DNA of 64,000 nucleotides from NCBI GenBank assembly GCA_015058015.1, contig SVDM01000006.1, positions 62,001-126,000 on the forward strand, in the 5' to 3' direction. This DNA is from Lachnospiraceae bacterium (GTDB lineage Bacteria > Bacillota > Clostridia > Lachnospirales > Lachnospiraceae). Below are positions 38,417-47,857 of the stretch, piece after piece. The notes below the pieces were generated by a model, which did not search any database, had not been told where the DNA came from, and saw only the letters and a program-made list of their open reading frames with translations. A program made the translations under genes and the position numbers. Position 1 is the first letter of the stretch. Every line of letters starts with the position of its first letter.

Positions 38417-38452
38417 AAACCGGGTAGGGACATTCTTACCCCTACCCGGTTT
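38417..38452 (-). terminator. Terminator of the soluble hybrid kinase
   Basis: Perfect 13-bp stem AAACCGGGTAGGG/CCCTACCCGGTTT, followed on the minus strand by TTGT after the closing TTT run (five T in total). Confidence 0.88.
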
Positions 38453-38455
38453 GAT

Positions 38456-40972
38456 TTATGCTTTGGTTTTTACACATTTTTTAATTACTCCGGCAAGCTC
38501 TTTTATATCTATAGGTTTAGCTATATGGCCGTTCATGCCTGCCTGCACAGCTCTCCTTTTATCTTCTTCAAAGGCATTGGCTGTCATAGCAACTATGGGA
38601 ATATTGCTTATATCGCCCGTAATCTTCCTGATTCGTTTGGATGCCTCATAACCGTTTAGAATAGGCATCTGAATATCCATCAGAACTATATCGTAGCAAC
38701 CGGGTTCTGCCTTCTCCAGTATATCTACGGCTTCTTTTCCATCGCAGACAGCGGATACCACTGCCCCCAGTTCCGTCAACACATCCATGGCGATTTCCCT
38801 GTTAAGTTCATTATCTTCCACCAGAAGCACCTTTAGGCCTTCAGGTATCTCATTTTCCATCTCGGACTTGTCGTCAACCCTATATAATTCATCTCCATTG
38901 GATATCTTAAAATCAAGAATAACAACGGTTTTTGTACCTTTACCCGGCTCAGACTCTACCTCTATACTTCCCCCCAGCATATCCACCAGTTTTTTTACAA
39001 TGGACATTCCAAGTCCCGTGCCTCCGGAGGAGCTTTCAGTGGATGTCTTTTCTCTGGAGAATTGCTCGAAAAGGTGTTGAAGGAACTCCTCAGACATCCC
39101 GATGCCCGTATCTGTTATCTCAAACCTGTATCGTCCACAGAACTGTTTCGGACACGGAAGTTGCCGGATTTCAAAGTAGATTTGACCGCCTTCCATAGTA
39201 AACTTTATGGAATTGGACAGAATATTCATAAGAATCTGTCTTATGCGAAGAGCATCCAACCTGACGAATTTGTTCTCTATGTCATCAAATTTTCCAATCA
39301 GTTTTATATTTTTTTCAGCAACAGAAGTAGATAAAAGTTCCACCAGTTGTTGTCCCAGGGAACCGACATTCCATACTTCTTCCTCGAATTCAAGCTTTCC
39401 GGACTCAATGCGGGCCATATCCAGGCAATCATTTATCAGGCTTAACAAATAAGCGTTGGCTTTTTGAACCTTCATAAGGGAGTCTTCCAATACATCCGGA
39501 TTATCCAGGTTCTTTTTCGCTTTCTCCGTAAAACCTATAATAGCATTCATGGGCGTCCTTATATCATGAGACATGTTAAAGAGAAAAGCCGATTTGGCCT
39601 TGTTTGCAGCCTCTGCTTCTTCTTTAGCCTTCTGGAGCTGAATCCTTGCCTGCATTTCCTCTGTAACATCATATCCCACGGTCATGCCGTATGTTTCATC
39701 TGTATATTCATCGCTGGTCAGATAGCACATGAACTTCCTATATGCCCATTTTTTTATTCTTTCATCGTATACTTTACATATTATTTCAGGATCGGTTTCG
39801 CCCTCTTCATAGCACTTTTTTAGATGCTCGGCTGAAAAGAATTCAATATACTTATCCCGATCCTCCGGTGCCAACGCCTTATCCGCAGTACATTTAATCA
39901 TCTCAGAAAAAGACAGTTCTCTGTCTGCAAATCTGTAGGAGCAATCCACCACCTCACCGTTAATTCTCTCATATATGGGATATATTATACGGTCTTCAGT
40001 GTAAACCACCTTATAGAAGCTGGCAGCACTTCTAAGTATGGTTTGAAAGAATACCTGAGAGTCTCTGGCAGACCTTATATTCCTGTCATTGTCATATAAT
40101 CCAACAATAAAGCCAATGGTTTTCCCTCCGGAATCCAAATCAGCCGTATACTTCAACATATAATTGTGAACAGCGCCGTCTAATATACCCCTGAAATTAA
40201 AATCAAAAGCCTGATTTCTCTCTAATCTCTTAAGCATATAATCTCTTCTGGTCTGCTCGTAGAAATAATCCCTATCTCCCGGATGAACAAAATACTCCAT
40301 AAGAAGATCCAGCCGTCTTCCAAAGTACTTCTCTTCAGTCCACCCCGGAACCACCCTTGCCACTTTCTTGCTTAACCGGAAGGATGTTGCCGTATCATAG
40401 TGTTCATTCTCAGTTATCTTTACAATGGCGATGCCTTCACAGTCACTGCTAAGTCTGGCAATAACCGAGTCTCTCTCGGAGATCTCACCTTTTGTCTCCT
40501 CCATTGCAGTATCATAGCCCAATTGGCGAGCTGATTGTTCGTATATGCCTACATCGTTTATTACCAGTACAGCTCCCTTGGTCTTTATCATAGTGGGAAT
40601 CATATACTTAAATCTGAGGTAACGTACGCTTCCGTCTACTATTATACGAACGCGGTATGTATATACTCTTTCCTTACGCAATTCTTCATGAACTTTTTCG
40701 GGATCAGCATCCGCTAAAAAACGTTCCTTATCCAAAGGATGAACGTACTTATCTCTAATGTACGTCTCTTTTCCCCTGGTTAAGTAAGCTTCCTCCAAAG
40801 AATCAAAGAATTCCTCCAGCCCTTCTACATAAGAGTAGCGTGTTACAGAAAGATTATCATAATCGTAGTAAGCCACATAATCATAAGATGCAGCCAACGA
40901 ATCAGCGATTATTTCAGCGCTTAAGCCGGTCTCATTGATATTATTCTTAATCAGCTTTTCGTGTTTGGTCAA
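38456..40972 (-). CDS. Soluble hybrid histidine kinase (PAS-HK-REC)
   Basis: 838 residues from a TTG at 40972, seven bases after GGGGGG. No transmembrane helix, so it senses an internal signal. Three PAS-like segments fill about 1-430 (for example [49 protein letters not shown]). HisKA has its His in [16 protein letters not shown]; the HATPase domain shows [13 protein letters not shown]; the receiver has [13 protein letters not shown], Asp in [13 protein letters not shown] and Lys in HIAKPID. The output protein is unknown; the receiver lacks an attached effector and no Hpt gene is adjacent. Own promoter and terminator. Confidence 0.92.
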   Translation of the reverse strand: MTKHEKLIKNNINETGLSAEIIADSLAASYDYVAYYDYDNLSVTRYSYVEGLEEFFDSLEEAYLTRGKETYIRDKYVHPLDKERFLADADPEKVHEELRKERVYTYRVRIIVDGSVRYLRFKYMIPTMIKTKGAVLVINDVGIYEQSARQLGYDTAMEETKGEISERDSVIARLSSDCEGIAIVKITENEHYDTATSFRLSKKVARVVPGWTEEKYFGRRLDLLMEYFVHPGDRDYFYEQTRRDYMLKRLERNQAFDFNFRGILDGAVHNYMLKYTADLDSGGKTIGFIVGLYDNDRNIRSARDSQVFFQTILRSAASFYKVVYTEDRIIYPIYERINGEVVDCSYRFADRELSFSEMIKCTADKALAPEDRDKYIEFFSAEHLKKCYEEGETDPEIICKVYDERIKKWAYRKFMCYLTSDEYTDETYGMTVGYDVTEEMQARIQLQKAKEEAEAANKAKSAFLFNMSHDIRTPMNAIIGFTEKAKKNLDNPDVLEDSLMKVQKANAYLLSLINDCLDMARIESGKLEFEEEVWNVGSLGQQLVELLSTSVAEKNIKLIGKFDDIENKFVRLDALRIRQILMNILSNSIKFTMEGGQIYFEIRQLPCPKQFCGRYRFEITDTGIGMSEEFLQHLFEQFSREKTSTESSSGGTGLGMSIVKKLVDMLGGSIEVESEPGKGTKTVVILDFKISNGDELYRVDDKSEMENEIPEGLKVLLVEDNELNREIAMDVLTELGAVVSAVCDGKEAVDILEKAEPGCYDIVLMDIQMPILNGYEASKRIRKITGDISNIPIVAMTANAFEEDKRRAVQAGMNGHIAKPIDIKELAGVIKKCVKTKA

Positions 40973-41006
40973 TTCTATCCCCCCACCAATTCACTATGCA
41001 GTAATT

Positions 41007-41036
41007 ATTTTATCACAGAATTGTCATTGTTATCAA
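41007..41036 (-). promoter_or_regulatory. Promoter of the soluble hybrid kinase
   Basis: On the minus strand TTGATA (41036-41031), 18 bases, TAAAAT (41012-41007), 35 bases before the TTG start. Confidence 0.55.
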
Positions 41037-41091
41037 TCTATATCGAGAAATTCAATAAAATAATCTGAGAATTATAACCGGACGCAAAACA

Positions 41092-41115
41092 GGCTGCCCA
41101 TTAAAGGACAGCCTT
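41092..41115 (-). terminator. Terminator of valS
   Basis: Nine-pair stem on the minus strand, AGGCTGTCC with GGGCAGCCT (one G-T pair), TTTAAT loop, followed by GTTTTG. Confidence 0.75.
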
Positions 41116-41135
41116 CATTTCATGAATATTTCTGT

Positions 41136-43787
41136 TTAAAGTTGTGACAGACGTTCTTCTACCTGCTCTAACATTGCCTTATACTTGGCAAGCTTCTCTT
41201 TTTCTTCGTTAACCTTGGCTTCCGGAGCCTTGCTAACAAATTTCTCGTTAGAGAGCATTCCTTCTGCTCTCTTTATTTCTCCTTGCAGCTTGGTCTTCTC
41301 TTTCTCGAGACGCTCTCTTTCCTTGTCAAGATCTACAAGTTCTTCAAGAGGCATGTATATTACTGCTCCGGGAATAACCGATGATACAGCATTGTCATCT
41401 ATTCCCGCCTTGTCCTTTTGTACGATTACATTGTTGGACATTATAAGATTTAAGTAATCAGCCTTCATACTTTCAAATGTATGGGCTATTTTTTCATCCT
41501 CTGTAACAACATATACCGTTGCCTTCTTTGAAGGTGGAACATTAAGTTCTGTTCTGGCATTTCTGACTGCTCTGACTGCATCCTGAATATGGGCAAATGC
41601 CTCTTCTGCCTCGGGATTAGCATCTGCTTCCTTATACTCCGGCCAGGAGGATACCATAATGGATTCTTCCTCTGACTGCAGTGTGCAGAATATTTCTTCA
41701 GTAACGAAGGGCATATAAGGGTGAAGGAGCTTTAATACACCGATAAGAACGGTTCTTAAGGTCCATAAAGCCGCATTTGCAGCCTGGATGTCATTTTCCT
41801 TGTTGTATAATCTGGGTTTAACAATTTCTATGTACCAGTCGCAGAACTCATCCCATGCAAAGTCATATATCTTCTGGACTGCGATACCCAGCTCGTACTT
41901 CTCCATATTCTCCGTTACCTCTTTGGTTACGGTATTGAATCTGGAGATTATCCACTTATCTGCTGCAGCAAGTTCAGCCCCCGCAGGTTCTTTGATATCT
42001 TCGTCCCCAAGATTCATCATAATAAATCTTGAAGCATTCCATATCTTATTGGCAAAGTTTCTGTTGGCCTCTACTCTCTCCCAATAGAAACGCATGTCAT
42101 TTCCCGGAGAATTACCTGTAATAATAGTGAGTCTGAGGGCATCTGCGCCGTACTTATCGATTACTTCAAGGGGATCGATTCCGTTACCTAATGACTTACT
42201 CATCTTACGTCCCTCGGAGTCTCTTATAAGTCCGTGAATGAATACTGTATCAAAAGGCGCCTTGCCTGTGTGGGCATAACCTGAGAATACCATTCTTACT
42301 ACCCAGAAGAAGATGATATCATATCCTGTTACAAGTACGTTAGTCGGATAGAAGTAATCAAGCTCCTCTGTTTTCTCCGGCCAACCCAGGGTTGAAAAAG
42401 GCCACAGAGCTGATGAGAACCAGGTATCAAGTGTATCCTCATCCTGCTTCATATTGGTACAGCCGCACTTAGGACATTTATCCGGTGCTTCCTTTGCCAC
42501 TACAACTTCGCCGCACTCCTGACAGTAATATGCCGGGATTCTGTGTCCCCACCAAAGCTGTCTTGAGATACACCAGTCTCTGATGTTCTCCAGCCAGTGA
42601 AGATAAATCTTATCGAATCTCTCAGGTACAAATCTTAACTCTTTCTTTTCTATAGCTGCTATAGCCGGCTTAGCCAGTTCTTCCATGGCTACAAACCACT
42701 GGGGCTTAATAAGGGGCTCTACTGTAGCCTTGCAGCGGTCATGGGTTCCTACGTTATGTACATGGCTTTCTATCTTTACAAGAAGGCCTTCTTTCTCTAA
42801 ATCTGCCACTACCGCCTTACGAGCCTCATAGCGCTCCATTCCGGCGTATTTGCCACCGTTCTCATTAATGGTAGCGTCATCGTTCATGACGTTTATCTCA
42901 GGGAGATTATGACGCTTTCCTACTTCGAAGTCGTTGGGGTCGTGGGCCGGTGTAATCTTTACAACACCTGTTCCGAATTCCTTATCTACGTACTCGTCTG
43001 CAACAATGGGTATCTCACGGCCTACAAGAGGCAATATTGCAGTCTTTCCGATAAGGTCTTTATATCTCTCATCATCCGGATGAACTGCAAGGGCTGTATC
43101 ACCAAGCATTGTCTCCGGTCTTGTGGTTGCTATCTCTACGAACCTGTCGCTCCCCTTGATGGGATAATTTATATGCCAGAAATGACCTTCCTGCTCCACA
43201 TGCTCTACTTCCGCATCGGAGATAGATGTCTGGCAGACCGGACACCAGTTTATTATTCTGGAGCCCTTATAGATATATCCCTCATTATAGAGCTTTACGA
43301 ATACCTCTAACACTGCCTCTGAACAGCCTTTATCCATGGTAAATCTCTCTCGATCCCAGTCAGCAGAGACTCCCATCTTCTTTAACTGATTTACGATTCT
43401 TGTGCCATACTCGTCTTTCCACTGCCATGCACGCTCCAAGAACTTCTCACGGCCAAGGTCTGCCTTGTCGATTCCTTCCTTCTTCAGAGCTTCTGTTATC
43501 TTTACCTCTGTTGCGATACTTGCATGGTCTGTACCGGGCTGCCACAACGCGTTATACCCCTGCATTCTCTTGAATCTTATAAGTATATCCTGCAGTGTAT
43601 TATCAAAGGCATGACCCATATGCAGCTGTCCCGTGATATTTGGGGGCGGCATAACTATGGTGAAGGGTTTCTTACTCCTGTCCACTTCAGCGTGGAAGTA
43701 TTTCTTCTCTTCCCATTTCTTATAAAGTCTGTCCTCGATTCGTTTGGGGTCGTATGTTTTCTCAAGTTCCTTGCTCATTTCCGGCAA
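41136..43787 (-). CDS. valS: Valyl-tRNA synthetase
   Basis: 883 residues. Class I synthetase: [20 protein letters not shown] holds HMGH, and [18 protein letters not shown] holds KMSKS. The inserted CP1 editing domain shows [18 protein letters not shown] and the zinc-binding [14 protein letters not shown] segment. The C-terminal arm is a coiled coil ([19 protein letters not shown]) that contacts tRNA. No T-box leader is present: the promoter lies only about 45 bases before the start, and no T-box core motif is found. Single-gene unit. Confidence 0.96.
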   Translation of the reverse strand: MPEMSKELEKTYDPKRIEDRLYKKWEEKKYFHAEVDRSKKPFTIVMPPPNITGQLHMGHAFDNTLQDILIRFKRMQGYNALWQPGTDHASIATEVKITEALKKEGIDKADLGREKFLERAWQWKDEYGTRIVNQLKKMGVSADWDRERFTMDKGCSEAVLEVFVKLYNEGYIYKGSRIINWCPVCQTSISDAEVEHVEQEGHFWHINYPIKGSDRFVEIATTRPETMLGDTALAVHPDDERYKDLIGKTAILPLVGREIPIVADEYVDKEFGTGVVKITPAHDPNDFEVGKRHNLPEINVMNDDATINENGGKYAGMERYEARKAVVADLEKEGLLVKIESHVHNVGTHDRCKATVEPLIKPQWFVAMEELAKPAIAAIEKKELRFVPERFDKIYLHWLENIRDWCISRQLWWGHRIPAYYCQECGEVVVAKEAPDKCPKCGCTNMKQDEDTLDTWFSSALWPFSTLGWPEKTEELDYFYPTNVLVTGYDIIFFWVVRMVFSGYAHTGKAPFDTVFIHGLIRDSEGRKMSKSLGNGIDPLEVIDKYGADALRLTIITGNSPGNDMRFYWERVEANRNFANKIWNASRFIMMNLGDEDIKEPAGAELAAADKWIISRFNTVTKEVTENMEKYELGIAVQKIYDFAWDEFCDWYIEIVKPRLYNKENDIQAANAALWTLRTVLIGVLKLLHPYMPFVTEEIFCTLQSEEESIMVSSWPEYKEADANPEAEEAFAHIQDAVRAVRNARTELNVPPSKKATVYVVTEDEKIAHTFESMKADYLNLIMSNNVIVQKDKAGIDDNAVSSVIPGAVIYMPLEELVDLDKERERLEKEKTKLQGEIKRAEGMLSNEKFVSKAPEAKVNEEKEKLAKYKAMLEQVEERLSQL

Positions 43788-43837
43788 TCCTTTCTATATG
43801 TAAATCTTCAATATCAGCACAAAATACTATCCTTTAT

Positions 43838-43867
43838 AATATACACGTCTAAGGGCTCTAAAGTCAA
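43838..43867 (-). promoter_or_regulatory. Promoter of valS
   Basis: On the minus strand TTGACT (43867-43862), 18 bases, TATATT (43843-43838). This places the transcript start near 43831, so the inverted repeat further upstream is not in the valS leader. Confidence 0.6.
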
Positions 43868-43936
43868 GTTCACGAACACTCTTATTGAGTCACAGGTACG
43901 ATTCTACCGACTCACTTGAGGACAGTATCTACAAAC

Positions 43937-44003
43937 GCTACAGGGGGACCAAGAACCCTTCAGTTACGGAATTCTTCTCCAAGTGAAATCACTAAGCAAC
44001 CTT
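43937..44003 (+). repeat. Diverged partial copy of the inverted-repeat arm
   Basis: Reads GCTACAGGGGG, then about 15 unlike bases, then GTTACGGAATTCTTCTCC and AAGTGAAATCACTAAGCAAC. The right arm of the large inverted repeat (minus strand of 44271-44205) reads GCTGCAGGGGG, 16 bases, GTTACTGAATTGTTCGCC and AAATGAAATAACGAAGCGAG. Identity over the second block is about three in four, with differences at scattered single positions. It also has its own possible ACCAAG/CTTGGT and AGTG-AAAT-CACT pairings. Confidence 0.6.
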
Positions 44004-44027
44004 GGTAATATGCATAATGTATTCGTT

Positions 44028-44284
44028 AGATGTGGAAATACTGCAACGGCTGCAGGGTGGTGCATATAGGCGCTTGGTTACGTGAATGTGAGCCTAGTGA
44101 AATAGAAGCGAGTTTGGAATAATATTCACACGAGACGCCATGGACGGCGTCGAGAGTGATTAAGGTCATGGACGACCATTAATCACGGTGGGAATATTAC
44201 CAAACTCGCTTCGTTATTTCATTTGGCGAACAATTCAGTAACCAAGCGCCTATATGCACCCCCTGCAGCCGATATCCCGCATCT
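44028..44284. repeat. Large imperfect inverted repeat with twin ATGGAC-loop hairpins
   Basis: About 257 bases without a gene. Left arm 44028-44133 pairs with right arm 44187-44284. Exact blocks: CGGCTGCAGGG (44047-44057 with 44261-44271), a 23-base block from GGTGCATATAG to TTGGTTAC (44059-44081 with 44238-44260) and AAGCGAGTTTGG (44106-44117 with 44200-44211). The centre holds two hairpins: GACGCC-ATGGAC-GGCGTC (44134-44151) and GTGATTAAGGTC-ATGGAC-GACCATTAATCAC (44156-44186, one bulged base). Both loops are the same hexamer. No transposase is present. It lies between the outward-facing valS and flavoprotein promoters, outside both transcripts. Confidence 0.8.
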
Positions 44285-44300
44285 GTACATAATACTCTCC

Positions 44301-44329
44301 TTGCATGAGTTCTTTTCAGAGGCTATAAT
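44301..44329 (+). promoter_or_regulatory. Promoter of the flavoprotein gene
   Basis: TTGCAT (44301-44306), 17 bases, perfect TATAAT (44324-44329), starting 17 bases after the inverted repeat ends. Confidence 0.72.
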
Positions 44330-44363
44330 CAAGGATAGATATGTAGGAAAAAGGAGGTTATGT

Positions 44364-44981
44364 ATGAAAGTACTTATAATTAACGGAAGTCCGAAAGCGG
44401 ACGGTAACACCAGCACGGCTGTTAAGGAAATGCTGAAAGTCTTTGAAGCCGAAGGTGTGGAAACAGAAGTTGTTCAAATCGGAAAGAAGAATATCAGAGG
44501 TTGTGTAGCCTGCGGGTCATGTTATAAGACCGGTAAGTGCGCCTTTGATGATGAGGTAAATGCCATAGCCGGGAAGTTTGAAGCAGCAGACGGTCTCGTG
44601 CTTGCCACTCCTGTGTATTATGCATCGGCTAATGCCACGCTTATTGCCTGCCTTGACAGGTTGTTCTACAGCTCACACTTTGATAAGACCATGAAGGTGG
44701 GTGCAAGTATAGCAGTAGCAAGAAGGGGCGGCTGTTCGGCGACATTTGACGAATTAAATAAATACTTTACAATAAGCGGAATGCCTGTGGCATCAAGCCA
44801 GTACTGGAACAGCGTTCACGGTGCAGCCCCCGGGGAAGCAGCTAAGGATATAGAAGGCTTACAGACCATGAGAACCCTGGCTAAGAATATGACCTTCCTT
44901 ATGAAGAGTATAGCTCTCGGCAAGGAAAAGTATGGCCTGCCGGAGAAAGAAGCTATGACTCCAACCAACTTTATCAGATAA
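44364..44981 (+). CDS. NADPH-dependent FMN reductase / iron-sulfur flavoprotein-like
   Basis: 205 residues from the ATG at 44364, with AAGGAGG seven bases upstream; in-frame sequence further up runs into the inverted repeat and is not coding. A flavodoxin-like fold: the FMN phosphate loop INGSPKADGNTSTAV, then the CVACGSCYKTGKC cluster of Cys residues seen in iron-sulfur flavoproteins, and the ATPVYYASANATL segment. Such proteins pass electrons from NAD(P)H or ferredoxin to small acceptors. The substrate is unknown. It is followed after 11 bases by a DUF3786 gene, so the two should be made together. Confidence 0.85.
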   Translation: MKVLIINGSPKADGNTSTAVKEMLKVFEAEGVETEVVQIGKKNIRGCVACGSCYKTGKCAFDDEVNAIAGKFEAADGLVLATPVYYASANATLIACLDRLFYSSHFDKTMKVGASIAVARRGGCSATFDELNKYFTISGMPVASSQYWNSVHGAAPGEAAKDIEGLQTMRTLAKNMTFLMKSIALGKEKYGLPEKEAMTPTNFIR

Positions 44982-44992
44982 AAGGAGGCCCT

Positions 44993-45661
44993 ATGAGTAA
45001 TAAAACCCCGTCGGAAAAGCTTAAGGGTGAAAAGGCCCCCTCTAACTACGAGATATTCCGAAATAATACAAGAGATTTATTCATGACCTATGAGCTTCAA
45101 CCCATGATAGACAAGTTGGGCCTTGATCACGACGAAAATTATATATATTTTACATACCTGAATAGTAAATTCAGACTTAATAAACAAACAGGGGATTTTT
45201 ATGTATTAGACGATAAATCCTCAGCTTATGTATTATCAGATTATGAGGATGCCCTTACTTTGTATGATGTATTCGCTTACTCCGAGGAAGGTGCCAAAGC
45301 CTCCGGAGAGCTGGTACAGATTCAGAATCTATCCCGCGTACAAGCAGCCAACTCTTATGCGGGTGAGGGTATCTATGAGCGGTACGGAAAGGAATATTCC
45401 GGCAAGGCCGAAGCACTTATGGCCGCTTGTGAGGCTATGGGCGGTACACCCTATGGCAAGGGCGATGTCGCCATGCGTATTCCGCTTTTTAGAGATGTCT
45501 ATGCCGGCATCTCCTTTTGGGAGGCGGATGATGAGTTTCCCCCGGTGCTGAATATTTTTGTGGACAGCAACATGCTTTCCTTCATGCATTACGAAACTGT
45601 CTGGTATTGCTGTAACGGACTGTTGAAGCATATCGAGGCTCTTGTCAAAAACCCAAAATAA
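44993..45661 (+). CDS. DUF3786 protein
   Basis: 222 residues. Family marks are the PLFRDVYAGISFWEADDEFP-like block (about 160-180) and the ending with NIFVDSNMLSFMHYETVW. The N-terminal half includes FRLNKQTGDFYV. DUF3786 proteins are found in strict anaerobes, often beside iron-sulfur or corrinoid proteins; no function is assigned. Pairing here with an iron-sulfur flavoprotein-like gene fits a redox context (inference). RBS AGGAGG seven bases before the ATG; strong terminator after. Confidence 0.75.
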   Translation: MSNKTPSEKLKGEKAPSNYEIFRNNTRDLFMTYELQPMIDKLGLDHDENYIYFTYLNSKFRLNKQTGDFYVLDDKSSAYVLSDYEDALTLYDVFAYSEEGAKASGELVQIQNLSRVQAANSYAGEGIYERYGKEYSGKAEALMAACEAMGGTPYGKGDVAMRIPLFRDVYAGISFWEADDEFPPVLNIFVDSNMLSFMHYETVWYCCNGLLKHIEALVKNPK

Positions 45662-45667
45662 TTAGAA

Positions 45668-45703
45668 AAGCCGTGCACTTATAAAAGCGCACGGCTTATT
45701 TTT
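45668..45703 (+). terminator. Terminator of flavoprotein-DUF3786 unit
   Basis: Nine-bp stem AAGCCGTGC/GCACGGCTT followed by ATTTTTG. Confidence 0.85.
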
Positions 45704-45723
45704 GCTAATTACGTCTCCCCATT

Positions 45724-47724
45724 CTATGGTCTCTTATGTTTGTATTCATATACTCCCACCAGACCTGCAAGGCCGGTAAGCATTATAAAGAATAATAAGG
45801 GAGTATTGTCCCCTGTATTGGGGCTCTTTACTACATCTGCATATGTTATGGCAAAGGTGGAATACAGCGCCGATTCCGACTCTAAGTATTCACCGTTTTC
45901 AGTTGCAGACAGTTCTTCTACTTTACCCTCATGTGCTCTTAAAAGGGCGAATATTCTGACCTTGCCCGGGGGTACTGCAGGCAGTCCCTTAGGAATGGGA
46001 AGCTTAAACTTTATGGTTTTGCCGGCATTGGCGATATTGCCCACATGCTCTCCCTCAATGGTTACTTCAAAATCAATGGTTACAAAGCCAACCAAATTCT
46101 TACCTGTAGCCAGGCTCTCCGTAATCAGGTTAGCATCCTCTCCCACATCTTCTGCCTTAACCTCATTTATAACAAGCTGCATCCTAACCTCCTTGCCTTC
46201 CGATACAGCCTTAATGATAGCCTCGGCCAGGGCCGGATCTACACCCTCTGCCTTACCGTTAGTAACAAGCTCATCAATTATGGCCTGAGCCGCTTCATTA
46301 ACGCTTGATTCTTCCTCTGCATTGGCATTTACAACTGCAATATCCCTTTGGGTATATACTGCACAATCTCTGTAACTTTCCTTTTTACCTGTCCAGGTTA
46401 CCTCCACCTCCGGAGAAAACACCTTACCCTCTCCCAGGAAACCTTTGAAGAAGGATTCATCATAATAGTCCTTGGTCTTTTCTTTACTCATTGCAACTCC
46501 GATTCCACCACGGCCATCCTCATCCGTAGTGCCTGTAGTGCGGAACACGCCTCCGGATAAGGTTATATCCGTAGAATCATCGCCTTCCATGCCAATCATT
46601 AGTCCCCCACAGGTTCCCATAAAGGTTCCTCCTGATATATGAGCCTCACCACAGTTCTGTATCATAACAGCATACTGAACTGCCGGACCGCTTTCAAAGT
46701 GGCCCCCCTCTATGGTAACCTTTGGTTGAAATTCATTGCCATTAATATCAACCGCAGGTGTCCAGAGGGGATCTCCAGACTTATTCTTATTTATAAAGGT
46801 TCCGCCTTCTATTATCACATTCATATCCCATGTCTCAAGGGGAATATCATTGCCATCTCCGGTAAAGATAAATTCACCTCCGGTAATAATCAATGTGTGT
46901 GCTTTATCGTCATCTCCGTTATTAGCTCCAAGGTAATTAATCTTTCCCCCTTCTATAATAACGTCACCGGAAGTTTTTACTTCCTCAAAGGTTCCGCCGG
47001 AGATTGCGGTCCTGCCTTCAATAATTAAACTATCCCTGAAGGTTCCTTCAAGTATTGCACCGGTGCCTTCAACCTTGACCTTATCCATAAAAGTTCCGCT
47101 ATGGATTACACCCAAATAATTGATGCTTAGCATATTATGAAATGTTCCGGCATCTATAATAGCACCATTTGTTGCCACAATCTCGCCTTCAAAATCACCG
47201 CCGGATATAACAGTGCGATCACATTCAATAATATTAGTTCCTTCAGGATCTAATTGATCACCTATTTTAAAAGAGCCATTGCCTACAATAGCAAGTTCAA
47301 TCTTTTTAGCATTCAAAAGAGCTAACTCTCTTCTTATTCCACCATTTTTGTATTCTACAGAATCCTTGTAAGTCAAGGTCTTTCCCGCCATATCAAGATT
47401 CAGAGTCTCTTCGATGTCATTCCCTTCCACAACAAATGCCTCTTGATCAAGTATGATATTCTCCTCTAACTTGTAGTCATAGTTAGAGTTTAGCTCATAA
47501 ACGCCCTTACCCACATATCCGGCATATGAGTCATCGGGAGTTTCTACTCCGGCAACATACTTAATACCATTAACCTCGGTACCCGCCTGACTTCTTGCCG
47601 CAGTCAGTGCATCTTCATTAATGGTTATTGTAGATCTATCGGCTCCCATAACCGGAAGAGCCGGCAGGGCCAACAATGCCACCATAACCACTGCCAGAAG
47701 TCTTCTAATCCTTGTCATTTTCAT
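45724..47724 (-). CDS. Sortase-anchored beta-solenoid surface protein
   Basis: 666 residues from the ATG at 47724, six bases after AGGAGG; a GTG 18 bases earlier overlaps that site. Signal peptide (RRLLAVVMVALLALPALPVMGA). About 110-420 is a repetitive region with units like VIEGGTF, ISGGTFEEV, LIITGGEFIF and IISGGDFEGE, the pattern of a parallel beta-helix or carbohydrate-linked surface protein. A helical domain (about 470-530) and an immunoglobulin-like stretch follow. The C-terminus has the cell-wall signal SPNTGDN, a hydrophobic segment and KHKRP. SPxTG fits the sortase class known from Clostridioides. No sortase gene is nearby. Binding target unknown. Confidence 0.85.
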   Translation of the reverse strand: MKMTRIRRLLAVVMVALLALPALPVMGADRSTITINEDALTAARSQAGTEVNGIKYVAGVETPDDSYAGYVGKGVYELNSNYDYKLEENIILDQEAFVVEGNDIEETLNLDMAGKTLTYKDSVEYKNGGIRRELALLNAKKIELAIVGNGSFKIGDQLDPEGTNIIECDRTVISGGDFEGEIVATNGAIIDAGTFHNMLSINYLGVIHSGTFMDKVKVEGTGAILEGTFRDSLIIEGRTAISGGTFEEVKTSGDVIIEGGKINYLGANNGDDDKAHTLIITGGEFIFTGDGNDIPLETWDMNVIIEGGTFINKNKSGDPLWTPAVDINGNEFQPKVTIEGGHFESGPAVQYAVMIQNCGEAHISGGTFMGTCGGLMIGMEGDDSTDITLSGGVFRTTGTTDEDGRGGIGVAMSKEKTKDYYDESFFKGFLGEGKVFSPEVEVTWTGKKESYRDCAVYTQRDIAVVNANAEEESSVNEAAQAIIDELVTNGKAEGVDPALAEAIIKAVSEGKEVRMQLVINEVKAEDVGEDANLITESLATGKNLVGFVTIDFEVTIEGEHVGNIANAGKTIKFKLPIPKGLPAVPPGKVRIFALLRAHEGKVEELSATENGEYLESESALYSTFAITYADVVKSPNTGDNTPLLFFIMLTGLAGLVGVYEYKHKRP

Positions 47725-47796
47725 GCTACCCCTCCTTTTCACTACTATACCATTTTCAGTATATTTTTACAATAGTCAGAAAACTTCTTCATGTAC

Positions 47797-47827
47797 AAAA
47801 AAGAGACGTGTCTCCACATCTCTTTTT
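47797..47827 (-). terminator. Terminator of nrdD
   Basis: AAAAAGAGA/TCTCTTTTT stem around a GAGACGTGTCTC palindrome; the minus strand reads out through AAAAAGAGA into TTTTTT-type sequence. Confidence 0.65.
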
Positions 47828-47857
47828 CGTGAATTGTTATTTTGTTATAAGCAAGGG

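Noticed and set aside
43788-44027. Possible T-box leader of valS
   Set aside because: The likely valS promoter begins transcription near 43831, leaving about 45 bases, and no T-box core sequence is visible on the minus strand.
44028-44284. Insertion sequence or transposon ends
   Set aside because: The arms nearly meet in the middle; no transposase frame fits inside and no target-site duplication is clear.
44223-44363. Upstream extension of the flavoprotein gene
   Set aside because: The extended frame runs through the inverted repeat and promoter; the ATG at 44364 has the ribosome binding site and the flavodoxin start.
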